From: Nitrospira sp. UBA5698
Lineage (GTDB): Bacteria > Nitrospirota > Nitrospiria > Nitrospirales > Nitrospiraceae
Direction of reading: 5' to 3'
Length of the DNA: 64,000 nucleotides
Assembly: GCA_002420115.1 (NCBI GenBank)
Contig: DIHK01000063.1
Coordinates: 50,310 to 114,309, forward strand
The stretch's first letter is position 1, and every line of letters begins with the position of its first letter. Shown piece by piece: positions 17,563 to 25,346 of this stretch. Position numbers and translations under genes: made by a program. The notes under the pieces were generated by a model. The model had not been told where the DNA came from and did no database searches. It saw nothing but the letters and a program-made list of their open reading frames with translations.

Positions 17563-18615
17563 ATGTCGATTCAGGATGTCTGTCATCAGATTCAGCCGCT
17601 TGACCCCACATTGCAGACAAAAGCACAGACTCATTTGGGTCGGCTGACCAAGCCACTCGGCAGCCTTGGCAAGCTTGAGGAGTTGGCCACCGCCTATGTC
17701 ACCATGACCGGCGAATTGAAGCCCACGATCCCCAAGGGAATGGTGTTCACCTTTGCTGCCGATCATGGTGTCACTGCGGAAGGTGTGAGTGCCTATCCCC
17801 GTGAGGTCACCCCTCAAATGGTACTGAATTTCCTACGGGGTGGCGCCGGTGTGAACGTACTCGCTCGCCACGCGGGCGTGGTTGTCCGTGTGGTCGATAT
17901 CGGAGTTGATTATGACTTTAAGACCGCCCCTGGGTTGATTCACCGAAAAATCATGAATGGGACAGGCAATGTGATGCGTGAGCCGGCGATGATGCGGGAG
18001 CAGGCGGAACAAGCCGTTCAGGTGGGGATCGACTTGGCGACAGAGGCGGTACGGGAGGGTATCGGTCTCATCGGGACAGGGGAGATGGGAATCGGGAATA
18101 CGACTCCCAGCGCGGCCATTACGGCGGTGATGACCGGTCGGCCTGTGGAAGAGGTCACCGGACACGGGACAGGTATTCAGGAGTCAGATCGTGCGCACAA
18201 GGTCCGTGTGATTCAACAAGCTCTCGATCTCCATCGTCCGAAGCCGTCCGATCCGATCGGTGTATTGGCAAAGATCGGGGGATTGGAAATTGCTGGACTG
18301 GCTGGGCTGATGCTCGGTGCCGCCGCCTCCCGTGTGCCTGTCGTGTTGGATGGATTTATCGCCGGTGCTGCGGCGTTGATTGCCGTCGGACTTCAGCCGT
18401 TGTGTCGTGCCTATCTGATTGCCGCGCATCGGTCGGTCGAGAAGGGGCATCGCGCGATTCTGAACCAACTGGGATTGACCCCGCTGTTTGATCTCGATTT
18501 TCGACTCGGTGAGGGGACCGGAGCCTGCTTAGGGATGGATCTCGTCTGTGCAGCCGTCAAAGTCTATACGGAGATGGCGACTTTCGAAGAAGCCGGGGTG
18601 GCAAACAAGTTGTGA
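17563..18615 (+). CDS. cobT: Nicotinate-nucleotide--dimethylbenzimidazole phosphoribosyltransferase
   Basis: Makes alpha-ribazole phosphate from DMB and nicotinate mononucleotide, feeding CobS. 350 residues. Family motifs: LTKPLGSLGKLEELA, FAADHGVTAEGVSAYP, IGTGEMGIGNTTPSAAI, and near the C-terminus LGEGTGACLGMDLV with the catalytic Glu. ATG at 17563 is directly preceded by AAAGGAG (17552-17558); a GTG three bases earlier gives the same protein plus one residue. GTG of cobS overlaps its TGA. Confidence 0.96.
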   Translation: MSIQDVCHQIQPLDPTLQTKAQTHLGRLTKPLGSLGKLEELATAYVTMTGELKPTIPKGMVFTFAADHGVTAEGVSAYPREVTPQMVLNFLRGGAGVNVLARHAGVVVRVVDIGVDYDFKTAPGLIHRKIMNGTGNVMREPAMMREQAEQAVQVGIDLATEAVREGIGLIGTGEMGIGNTTPSAAITAVMTGRPVEEVTGHGTGIQESDRAHKVRVIQQALDLHRPKPSDPIGVLAKIGGLEIAGLAGLMLGAAASRVPVVLDGFIAGAAALIAVGLQPLCRAYLIAAHRSVEKGHRAILNQLGLTPLFDLDFRLGEGTGACLGMDLVCAAVKVYTEMATFEEAGVANKL

Positions 18616-19385
18616 CACCTATGGGAGCCGTCGCCCGTCCATTTATCTTCGCCTGGCATTTTCTGACAACCATTCCTCTGAGCAGAGTGCATCATGAACC
18701 GACGGCGCCTGAGCTCGCGGCGTCGATGGCCTGGTATCCCGTCGTAGGCTTGCTGATAGGTGGTGGTCTGGTTGTTGCTGATATGGCATTGCAGGTGGTC
18801 TTTGACGGTATCGTGGTGAATGCCTTGTTGATCGTGCTCCTGGTGCTGCTGACACGCGGACTCCATCAGGATGGATTGGCTGATACGTTAGATGGCCTGG
18901 CTGGAGGTTGCACATCGGTCGAACGACTGTCGATCATGCGCGATCCTCAGGTCGGTGCACTCGGTGCCACCGGGCTCTTTCTCTCGCTGCTTCTCCGTTA
19001 TGCCGGCTTGATGGTGTTACCTCACGAATTGCGAGTGCCTGCGCTGTGTTGTATGCCTGCGGTCGGCCGTTGGGCCATGGTGACCTCCGCATGGATTTCT
19101 CCCTACGCCAGGGCGGAAGGAGGCTTAGCCGCTCCGTTTCTTACCCATCTCTCGTGGCGACATGTCCTCGTGGCCACACTTCTTGTGGCCATTGGACTGG
19201 GTGTAGGTTTCGGCATCGTCAGCTCGTTCGTCGTCATGATGGCCGGGGTAGTTGTCGTGCTGATGGGTTGGTGGGGGTGCCGTAGATGGTTCGGTGGGAT
19301 TACCGGCGATACGCTTGGGGCCATGAATGAGGTCATCGAGATTCTCTTCCTCCTATCCATTCCGCTCTTGTTTCGGTTCGCATGA
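18612..19385 (+). CDS. cobS: Adenosylcobinamide-GDP ribazoletransferase (cobalamin synthase)
   Basis: Inner-membrane enzyme joining GDP-cobinamide and alpha-ribazole (phosphate), the last joining step. 257 residues with several hydrophobic segments and the family motif TRGLHQDGLADTLDGLAGG followed by SIMRDPQVGALGATGL (acidic Mg-binding residues). Starts at GTG 18612, overlapping the cobT stop (GTGA); ATG at 18621 is an alternative. Its stop overlaps cbiB by four bases. Works with CobU and CobT, both adjacent. Confidence 0.94.
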   Translation: MTPMGAVARPFIFAWHFLTTIPLSRVHHEPTAPELAASMAWYPVVGLLIGGGLVVADMALQVVFDGIVVNALLIVLLVLLTRGLHQDGLADTLDGLAGGCTSVERLSIMRDPQVGALGATGLFLSLLLRYAGLMVLPHELRVPALCCMPAVGRWAMVTSAWISPYARAEGGLAAPFLTHLSWRHVLVATLLVAIGLGVGFGIVSSFVVMMAGVVVVLMGWWGCRRWFGGITGDTLGAMNEVIEILFLLSIPLLFRFA

Positions 19386-20338
19386 CCGGCGGCGAACTTC
19401 TTGCTGCGGCTGTAGTAGATGCACTGCTTGGTGATCCTTACTGGTTGCCGCATCCCGTTCGTATGATGGGACGATGTATTGCATGGTGTGATCATGGAGT
19501 GCGGAGGATCTGCCGAAGCGCGATAAACCTTCGCCTCGCAGGAATTTGTCTCGCCATCGGATTGCCGACCGTGACCTTCGTGCTTGCCACAGTGATCATC
19601 GAAGAGGCCAAACAGGTTGCGGAATGGTTGGGGTCTGCTCTCTCGATCATCATGGCGTCGATGACGCTGGCTGCGAGGGACCTCTGGGACCATGCCCATG
19701 CAGTGGATGGCCCACTCCAGGCGGGCAATCTCTCAGCTGCGCGCCGAGCGGTGGGGATGATTGTCGGGCGAGACACGGCCGGACTCTCCCCATCCGAGGT
19801 GGCTCGTGCGACGGTCGAGACGGTCGCAGAAAGTTCAGCCGATGGTGTGGTTGCGCCTCTCCTGTACTTGGCAATCGGTGGTGCCCCTCTGGCTTTGGCC
19901 TACAAGGCGGTCAACACGCTTGATTCTATGATTGGGCACCGCGATACCCGGTATGCTGATTTTGGATGGGCATCGGCTCGACTGGATGATCTGGCCAACT
20001 GGATTCCGGCTCGTCTTACGGCGATGCTCTTGATTCTTGGTGCCGGCTTGATGACCAGACAACGGGAATCCGTCTGTTGGGGATGGCGTGTGTTCATACG
20101 GGATGGCGGGAAGCACCCCAGTCCCAACAGCGGGAGACCTGAGGCAGCGATGGCCGGTGTGTTGGGTGTGAGACTCGGTGGCATCAATTTCTATGACGGC
20201 ATGCCACATAACCGTCCAACGCTGGGCCTCGATGGGCGCTGTGTCGAACCAAACGACATCGTCCCAGCAACGAAGGTGATGGCGATAGCCAGTGTGTTAG
20301 CTGTTCTTCTGGCCATAGGACTCAGATGGCTCGTGTGA
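19382..20338 (+). CDS. cbiB: Adenosylcobinamide-phosphate synthase
   Basis: Membrane enzyme that attaches the aminopropanol (or aminopropanol phosphate) arm to adenosylcobyric acid. 318 residues, starting with the conserved DALLGDPYWLPHPVRMMG and containing RDTAGLSPSEVARATVETVAESSADGVVAPLLY, here read as separate blocks VGRDTAGLSPSEV and ETVAESSADGVVAP, plus KAVNTLDSMIGH and SPNSGRPEAAMAGVLGVRLGG. Several TM helices, as known for CbiB. Overlaps the cobS stop (ATGA). CobD downstream provides the aminopropanol phosphate. Confidence 0.95.
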   Translation: MTGGELLAAAVVDALLGDPYWLPHPVRMMGRCIAWCDHGVRRICRSAINLRLAGICLAIGLPTVTFVLATVIIEEAKQVAEWLGSALSIIMASMTLAARDLWDHAHAVDGPLQAGNLSAARRAVGMIVGRDTAGLSPSEVARATVETVAESSADGVVAPLLYLAIGGAPLALAYKAVNTLDSMIGHRDTRYADFGWASARLDDLANWIPARLTAMLLILGAGLMTRQRESVCWGWRVFIRDGGKHPSPNSGRPEAAMAGVLGVRLGGINFYDGMPHNRPTLGLDGRCVEPNDIVPATKVMAIASVLAVLLAIGLRWLV

Positions 20339-21435
20339 ACAGGTCTGTACATGGTGGGAATATCTATCGTGTCGCACGAGCGCTGGCATGTGATCCTGGC
20401 GATATCGTCGATTTCAGTGCAAGCATCAATCCCTTGGGCCCTTCTCCCCATGTCTGGAAAGCCATTGCCTCTTCCAGGCATCTGCTGGCCCATTATCCGG
20501 ACCCGGACTGTTGGGAGCTTCGCCAAGCGTTGGCTGCATTCTGGCGGATGAATCCAGACCAGATCGTGGTTGGGAACGGCTCTACGGAGTTGATTGACGC
20601 GCTGCCTCGTGCGTTGGGTATCCATCGTCTCCTTGTCGTCCAGCCCACTTTTTCAGAATATGCCGCAGCCATGAGGCGAGCAGGAACAGAGACCACAACA
20701 CTCTATGCAGATCGAATCGACGACTATGCCATTCCGGTCGATCGTCTTTGTCGGGCCATGGAGACAGGCCGGAGCGAGGGTCGCTCCTTTGATAGTGTGA
20801 TGCTCTGTCATCCCAATAGCCCGACAGGGCAGGCCTGTACCGTCGATGATCTGATACGATTGGCCAGGTCTGCCCGCAAGCGAGGTCTTTGGCTGATCAT
20901 TGATGAATCGTTCGCCGATTACTGTTCTGACCGGTCGGTCTTGCGCCGGGCGGTCTCTTGGCCACATGTCGTGGTCCTACGCAGTATGACCAAGTTCTAT
21001 GCCTTACCCGGACTGCGGGTAGGCTATGCGGTGTCGGCACAGACAACGATCAGACGGATTCAACAACAGCTCCCTCCTTGGTCGGTCGGTACGATGGGGC
21101 AAGTTGCGGCATTGGCGGCCCTCAACGACGAGGCCCATGCGCGAACAAGCCTGACATTTATGACGCAGGAGCGTGAACGATTTCGAAGAAAGCTGGCCGC
21201 GTTACCTGGTTGTACAGTGATACCCACCTATGCGAACTACTGTCTTGTCGAGCTCCCTCATGCTCACCCTGCACGCGATATCACTGAACGATTGCGAAGA
21301 AAAGGGGTCTTGATTCGCGATTGTTCTTCAGTGCCCGGTGCCAACTCACGATCTGTTCGACTCGCGGTGCGAACGAGGTCAGAGAATAACCGACTCCTTC
21401 GCGAGCTTTCTCACCTACTCCTCCTTAAGAACTGA
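20326..21435 (+). CDS. cobD: L-threonine-O-3-phosphate decarboxylase
   Basis: PLP-dependent class I/II aminotransferase-fold enzyme that decarboxylates threonine phosphate to (R)-1-amino-2-propanol phosphate, the linker for CbiB. 369 residues: SVHGGNIYRVARAL, DFSASINPLGPSP, GNGSTELIDAL, PNSPTG, and the Schiff-base Lys in RSMTKFYALPGLRVGYAV. HisC is the main relative; position beside cbiB and the HGGN/SINPLGP start favour CobD. The start overlaps cbiB by 13 bases. cbiZ begins two bases after its stop. Confidence 0.93.
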   Translation: MARVNRSVHGGNIYRVARALACDPGDIVDFSASINPLGPSPHVWKAIASSRHLLAHYPDPDCWELRQALAAFWRMNPDQIVVGNGSTELIDALPRALGIHRLLVVQPTFSEYAAAMRRAGTETTTLYADRIDDYAIPVDRLCRAMETGRSEGRSFDSVMLCHPNSPTGQACTVDDLIRLARSARKRGLWLIIDESFADYCSDRSVLRRAVSWPHVVVLRSMTKFYALPGLRVGYAVSAQTTIRRIQQQLPPWSVGTMGQVAALAALNDEAHARTSLTFMTQERERFRRKLAALPGCTVIPTYANYCLVELPHAHPARDITERLRRKGVLIRDCSSVPGANSRSVRLAVRTRSENNRLLRELSHLLLLKN

Positions 21436-21437
21436 AG

Positions 21438-22166
21438 ATGAAAAAGGACGCCACACAGGTTCATAGCCGGTATCGTGTGAGAGGGCAGACGTTGGTGATC
21501 GAGCTGGAAGGGCGAAAGCGCGTTCTTTCATCGGCTCCCCAAGGGGGAGGGTTCAGGGTGGCTTCCTATATCCTCAATCATCAGGTGGATGCTCAGTCAT
21601 CGGTGTCAGGAACGCAGTCGCTGTCCTGTCATGACCCGGCATCCTGTTTGCGGGAATTGGCCGTTTCCATGGGAATCCGTGCATCGACTGTCGGGCTGAT
21701 GACGGCAGTTCCGATGACGCAAGTGGTGACGGCACGAGCTGCGTCGGATGGGGTATGGGTGGAGTGTTTTGCAACAGTCGGTGTGACCAATGCCGTTCGA
21801 GCTGGAGAATGGCCACCCGGAGATGGTGCCGGCAACAGATTACTCAAACCTGGGACGATCAATCTCATTCTCATCACAAACGGCAGTCTGTCTCAATCCG
21901 CAATGGTCGGTGCCGTGCAAGTTGTCACAGAGGCCAAGAGCGGTGTGTTACGTGATCACGGCGTGCTGAGTTGCCAAAGCAGTGCTGCTGCCACCGGGAC
22001 TGGGACAGATGCAGTGGTGATTGCCTGTTCGCTGCGTGGACAGGGGGCATGGCATATCTATAGTGGGACGCATACCGTCATGGGGGCATTGATCGGGCAA
22101 GTCGTCACCGACTGTGTTACGCATGGCCTGGCGAAGGCAAGAGCCTGGCAGGAGTCGCATCAATGA
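21438..22166 (+). CDS. cbiZ: Adenosylcobinamide amidohydrolase
   Basis: CbiZ family: removes the aminopropanol/nucleotide side chain of corrinoids, giving adenosylcobyric acid, so incomplete or wrong-ligand corrinoids can be rebuilt. 242 residues; blocks that place it here are RVLSSAPQGGGF, LMTAVPMTQVV, VTVGVTNAVRAGE-type (here FATVGVTNAVRAGEW), INLILITNGSLSQSAMVGAVQVVTEAKSG and TGTGTDAVVIAC. Lies between cobD and cbiP, overlapping cbiP by four bases (ATGA). Its presence next to btuBFCD suggests corrinoid scavenging. Confidence 0.92.
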   Translation: MKKDATQVHSRYRVRGQTLVIELEGRKRVLSSAPQGGGFRVASYILNHQVDAQSSVSGTQSLSCHDPASCLRELAVSMGIRASTVGLMTAVPMTQVVTARAASDGVWVECFATVGVTNAVRAGEWPPGDGAGNRLLKPGTINLILITNGSLSQSAMVGAVQVVTEAKSGVLRDHGVLSCQSSAAATGTGTDAVVIACSLRGQGAWHIYSGTHTVMGALIGQVVTDCVTHGLAKARAWQESHQ

Positions 22167-23722
22167 CGGCACAGGCGCTTGCTGTTCTGGGGACTGGGTC
22201 GGATGTCGGGAAAAGCCTGATCACAGCAGGAATCTGCCGATTCCTTCATCGTGCAGGCATGCGTGTAGCCCCATTCAAAGCACAGAACATGTCGCTGAAT
22301 TCATTCGTGACTCCGGAGGGCGGAGAGATCGGTCGAGCGCAGGCACTCCAAGCTGAGGCCTGTGGAATTCTCCCGCATGTCGACATGAATCCCATCTTGC
22401 TCAAGCCAGAGTCTGACAATCGTTCGCAGGTGGTCGTGCGAGGATCCGTATGGTCCAGGGAGAACGCTTCGACCTATTTTGAGCAGAGACCACAACTGTG
22501 GGCCATTGTGCAGGACAGCTATGCCAGACTGGCACGACAGTACGAGACCATAGTCATTGAAGGAGCTGGGAGTGCGGCAGAGATGAATCTGCGCAACCGG
22601 GATCTGGTCAATTGGCCTATCGTCGAACTGGCTGATGCCCGAGTAATCCTGGTGGCTGATATTGATCGAGGCGGTGTCTTTGCTCAAGTGCTTGGAACGT
22701 TAGACCTGTTGGAACCGGACGAGCGAGATCGGGTCTGTGGTGTCGTCATCAACAAGTTTCGCGGTGATCCGAAACTCTTTGCCGATGGAGTGAGTTTTCT
22801 GGAGTCTCGGAGCGGGATTCCGGTCTTGGGTGTCGTGCCATTTCTTCAAGATCTGATATTGGACCAAGAAGACAGTTTAAATCAGGAAAGGGATCGGCGG
22901 GTGGCGTTTTCTACAGAACAGCTCAACATCGCCGTTATTTCCTTGCCTCATATGAGCAACTTTACCGACTTCAATTCATTGATGGCGGAACCGGATGTGG
23001 CCTTGAAGTATGTCACCACCCCATCGCTGGTGGATCAGGCTGATATTGTGATCGTTCCTGGGAGTAAGAATACGCTTTCCGACCTCTCATATCTCCGAGA
23101 GCAGGGGTACGACTGTATCCTCGAGCGTCATGTGTGGAGTGGGGGAGAGCTTGTTGGCATCTGTGGTGGCTATCAAATGCTTGGTCGAACGATCTCAGAC
23201 TCTTGTCACGTCGAGCAAGGCGGAATACGTCCTGGTCTAGGTTACTTGAGGATTGAAACTGAGCTGAGTCAGAGAAAGTGCACCGAACAGGTGGAAGCCA
23301 ATCCAACAGGTACGCTGGTGGCTGATCAAACTCTCGTGAGAGGCTACCAAGTTCATATGGGAGTTACCGTCTATCGGAACGAACGCCCCTGTTTCCGGTT
23401 GCAACGTCGTGTTTCGCCAATAGGAGGAGCCCATCCATTGACGGCTGCCCAAGAGGATTTGTGTGATGGGGCCATTCGGGAGGATGGTCTTGTTTGGGGT
23501 ACCTACATTCATGGAGTGTTTGATGAGCCTAGTTTTCGTCGAGCCTGGCTCAACCGTGCTCGTGTACGGAAAGGGCTGCTCCCGATTGAGGTTGACACCT
23601 CCCGGTCCGTCACTGCTCGACTGCGAGGTGAACTTGACCGATGGACAGATCATCTGAGTCGATCTGTTGATATGACACGACTACTCTCCTGTTTATCTCA
23701 TCGTCGCATACTCTCCCTGTAA
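22163..23722 (+). CDS. cbiP: Cobyric acid synthase
   Basis: Amidates side chains b, d, e and g of adenosylcobyrinate a,c-diamide using glutamine and ATP. 519 residues: P-loop LAVLGTGSDVGKSLITAG, then APFKAQNMSLNSFVTPEGGEIGRAQALQAEAC, split here as APFKAQNMSLNSFV and GRAQALQAEAC, VLVADIDRGGVFA, and a C-terminal glutaminase with Cys in GICGGYQMLG plus His in GTYIHGVFD. Start ATG overlaps cbiZ. Last gene of the corrinoid unit; downstream is a 650-base non-coding stretch. Confidence 0.96.
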   Translation: MTAQALAVLGTGSDVGKSLITAGICRFLHRAGMRVAPFKAQNMSLNSFVTPEGGEIGRAQALQAEACGILPHVDMNPILLKPESDNRSQVVVRGSVWSRENASTYFEQRPQLWAIVQDSYARLARQYETIVIEGAGSAAEMNLRNRDLVNWPIVELADARVILVADIDRGGVFAQVLGTLDLLEPDERDRVCGVVINKFRGDPKLFADGVSFLESRSGIPVLGVVPFLQDLILDQEDSLNQERDRRVAFSTEQLNIAVISLPHMSNFTDFNSLMAEPDVALKYVTTPSLVDQADIVIVPGSKNTLSDLSYLREQGYDCILERHVWSGGELVGICGGYQMLGRTISDSCHVEQGGIRPGLGYLRIETELSQRKCTEQVEANPTGTLVADQTLVRGYQVHMGVTVYRNERPCFRLQRRVSPIGGAHPLTAAQEDLCDGAIREDGLVWGTYIHGVFDEPSFRRAWLNRARVRKGLLPIEVDTSRSVTARLRGELDRWTDHLSRSVDMTRLLSCLSHRRILSL

Positions 23723-23769
23723 CTTGTGCCATCTTCTTCCGGTTGCACATCATCCGTAGTCGTGGAGCC

Positions 23770-23891
23770 CCACGGCTTAACAGCCGTGGTCCCTTTTGTG
23801 TCTTCGGCGGAACCAGCCGAAGCGTGTCCTCCTTCGCCAAGGCTTCGGAGGACACCCACTGCGCATTCCTCCACAGCTTTACAGCTGTGGC
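23770..23891. repeat. Cluster of four inverted repeats (possible IS200/IS605-derived remnant)
   Basis: Four perfect hairpins lie end to end in non-coding DNA: CCACGGCT/AGCCGTGG at 23770-23789, CTTCGGC/GCCGAAG at 23802-23822, GTGTCCTCC/GGAGGACAC at 23824-23855 and CCACAGCT/AGCTGTGG at 23871-23891. The first and last are alike in stem and loop (TAAC, TTTAC). Read from the minus strand the outer hairpins resemble subterminal palindromes of IS200/IS605 elements or the structured 3' end of a TnpB guide RNA; no transposase remains. The DNA from 23892 to 24127 holds nothing I can identify. Confidence 0.55.
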
Positions 23892-24127
23892 TTCCTGCGT
23901 AGGTGGGTGAAGAAAGGCTCCATCCTGAGCATAAGTTGCTGATATTCGCGGATTTCTTGCCAACCGTCCACAAGGCGATACACTGCTTAAAAATAGTAAG
24001 AATCGACCATAATTAGAGGTTGAACAACGCGGGTGAAGACGGCATCAGTGATGATCAGGAGTCTCCTTTACTATTGAGTTGGCGAGCATGTGAAGGGTTG
24101 TGACAGCCCCTTTTCAATGAACCATTC

Positions 24128-24154
24128 TAAAGGTGAGAAAGGTTTCACCGATAA
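24128..24154 (+). promoter_or_regulatory. Sigma-28 (FliA)-type promoter for the chemosensory operon
   Basis: TAAA at 24128-24131, exactly 15 bases, then ACCGATAA at 24147-24154: 11 of 12 positions of the flagellar/chemotaxis sigma consensus TAAA-N15-GCCGATAA. It lies 219 bases before the first chemosensory gene on the same strand. Matches the known FliA class; use by the cell is inferred. Confidence 0.6.
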
Positions 24155-24372
24155 GTTCCTCATCAGCCAAGTGATTACTACGCGTAATCCACTGGGCAGT
24201 GGATCCTGAGTATGCCGGTCTCACCTGTCTCTCGTGTCATGATGTGACCAAAGGGGAGCGGGATATCGGGAGTTCCGAGAAGGAAGGAATAGAAGAATCG
24301 AGACCTCGTGTTCGCACGAAGTGGAATCTGGTGTTGTCCTAGGTGATTGCCTCCGTAGAGAGGAACAGTCTC

Positions 24373-24735
24373 ATGAGCAAGATCGTGGTTGTTGATGATT
24401 CGCAGGCTGAGCTTCAACTCATTGAATCGTATCTTAAGGCTGCACATCATACCGTTGTGACGTTTCCGAACACGGAACAGCTTGAAGAGAAAATCCTCAA
24501 GGAATTGCCGGATCTGATCGTCATGGATGTCGTCATGCCTGGTCGAAACGGGTTTCAGGCCTGTCGAGATTTGAAGAGTGATATGCGATTTAGTCGAATT
24601 CCGATCCTCCTGTGCACGTCTAAGGGGCAAGAAAGCGACAAATTCTGGGGCCAACAGCAAGGAGCGAACGGACATGTGGTCAAACCGTTCAAGCCCGAAG
24701 ACCTTCTTCTGGCCGTGAAGCGTGCACTGAGTTAA
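24373..24735 (+). CDS. CheY/PilH-like single-domain response regulator
   Basis: 120 residues forming a stand-alone receiver domain: acidic pocket VVDDSQAE at the N-terminus, phosphoacceptor Asp in DLIVMDVVMPG (about residue 53), Thr/Ser in LLCTSKGQ and Lys in HVVKPFKPED. The ATG at 24373 follows GAGAGGAACAG; the longer frame from 24343 lacks family similarity. It opens the chemosensory cluster like PilH/PilG in the Pil-Chp system, and lacks an output domain, so it should act by binding a motor or regulator. CheW begins 29 bases on. Confidence 0.88.
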   Translation: MSKIVVVDDSQAELQLIESYLKAAHHTVVTFPNTEQLEEKILKELPDLIVMDVVMPGRNGFQACRDLKSDMRFSRIPILLCTSKGQESDKFWGQQQGANGHVVKPFKPEDLLLAVKRALS

Positions 24736-24764
24736 CGTGCTGATTGTGTAAAGGGCGGAACGAG

Positions 24765-25286
24765 ATGCAATTACCATGTGAGCTGCCTCGGCTTCTCTCC
24801 GACGGTGAGTCCGAGGAGAAAACACCGACAGGTTCGTGGAAAGCCTGTTTGGTTACTGTAGGGGGAGAACTGTTTGCGATCGATCTGCGTCATGTGCGGG
24901 AGGTCTTCGAGTTAGATACGATCACACCGGTTCCCGGTATGCCGGCGTCATTGGTTGGCGTCGCCAATGTTCGAGGGACGATTGTACCTCTCGCGGATTT
25001 GCGACGATCTTTGGGAGTCTCGCCATCGACGACTCCACGATATGCAGTCGTGGTACGGCATGATGCTCATCAAATCGGCCTGCTGATTGACGATGTCCCA
25101 GAAATTCGAGGGATGTTGCCCGAGGACAGGCTCGATCCTTCAGGTGCAAACCAGACCGGAGAGCGAGCTCTGTTGTCTGGCCTCATCCAGGTGGAGAACC
25201 GCGTGAGTGGAATGTTGGAGATTCCAGCATTAGTTGCGTCAGTGGAAGCAGCAACCCTGGAAGTGAGCCAGTCCGTGAAAGCGTGA
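24765..25286 (+). CDS. CheW-like coupling protein
   Basis: Adaptor linking the MCP to the CheA-type kinase, two SH3-like beta-barrels. 173 residues from the ATG at 24765; conserved patterns are LFAIDLRHVREVFELDTITPVPGMPASLVGVANVRGTIVPLADLR, visible as FAIDLRHVREV, TPVPGMPASLVGVANVRGTIVP, and VVRHDAHQIGLLIDDV. The GTG 21 bases earlier adds a short unlikely leader. First of three CheW-type proteins in the operon and the one with the most canonical sequence; lies between the response regulator and the MCP like PilI. Confidence 0.88.
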   Translation: MQLPCELPRLLSDGESEEKTPTGSWKACLVTVGGELFAIDLRHVREVFELDTITPVPGMPASLVGVANVRGTIVPLADLRRSLGVSPSTTPRYAVVVRHDAHQIGLLIDDVPEIRGMLPEDRLDPSGANQTGERALLSGLIQVENRVSGMLEIPALVASVEAATLEVSQSVKA

Positions 25287-25346
25287 GCAGTTGTTCCGAA
25301 TCAAGTTGCCCGAGCAGGATTGAGCGCGTGGAGGAGGATGTAGGGT

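Noticed and set aside
23698..23973. 91-residue minus-strand frame through the hairpin cluster
   Set aside because: The frame is made largely of the palindromes themselves; no transposase motif is present.
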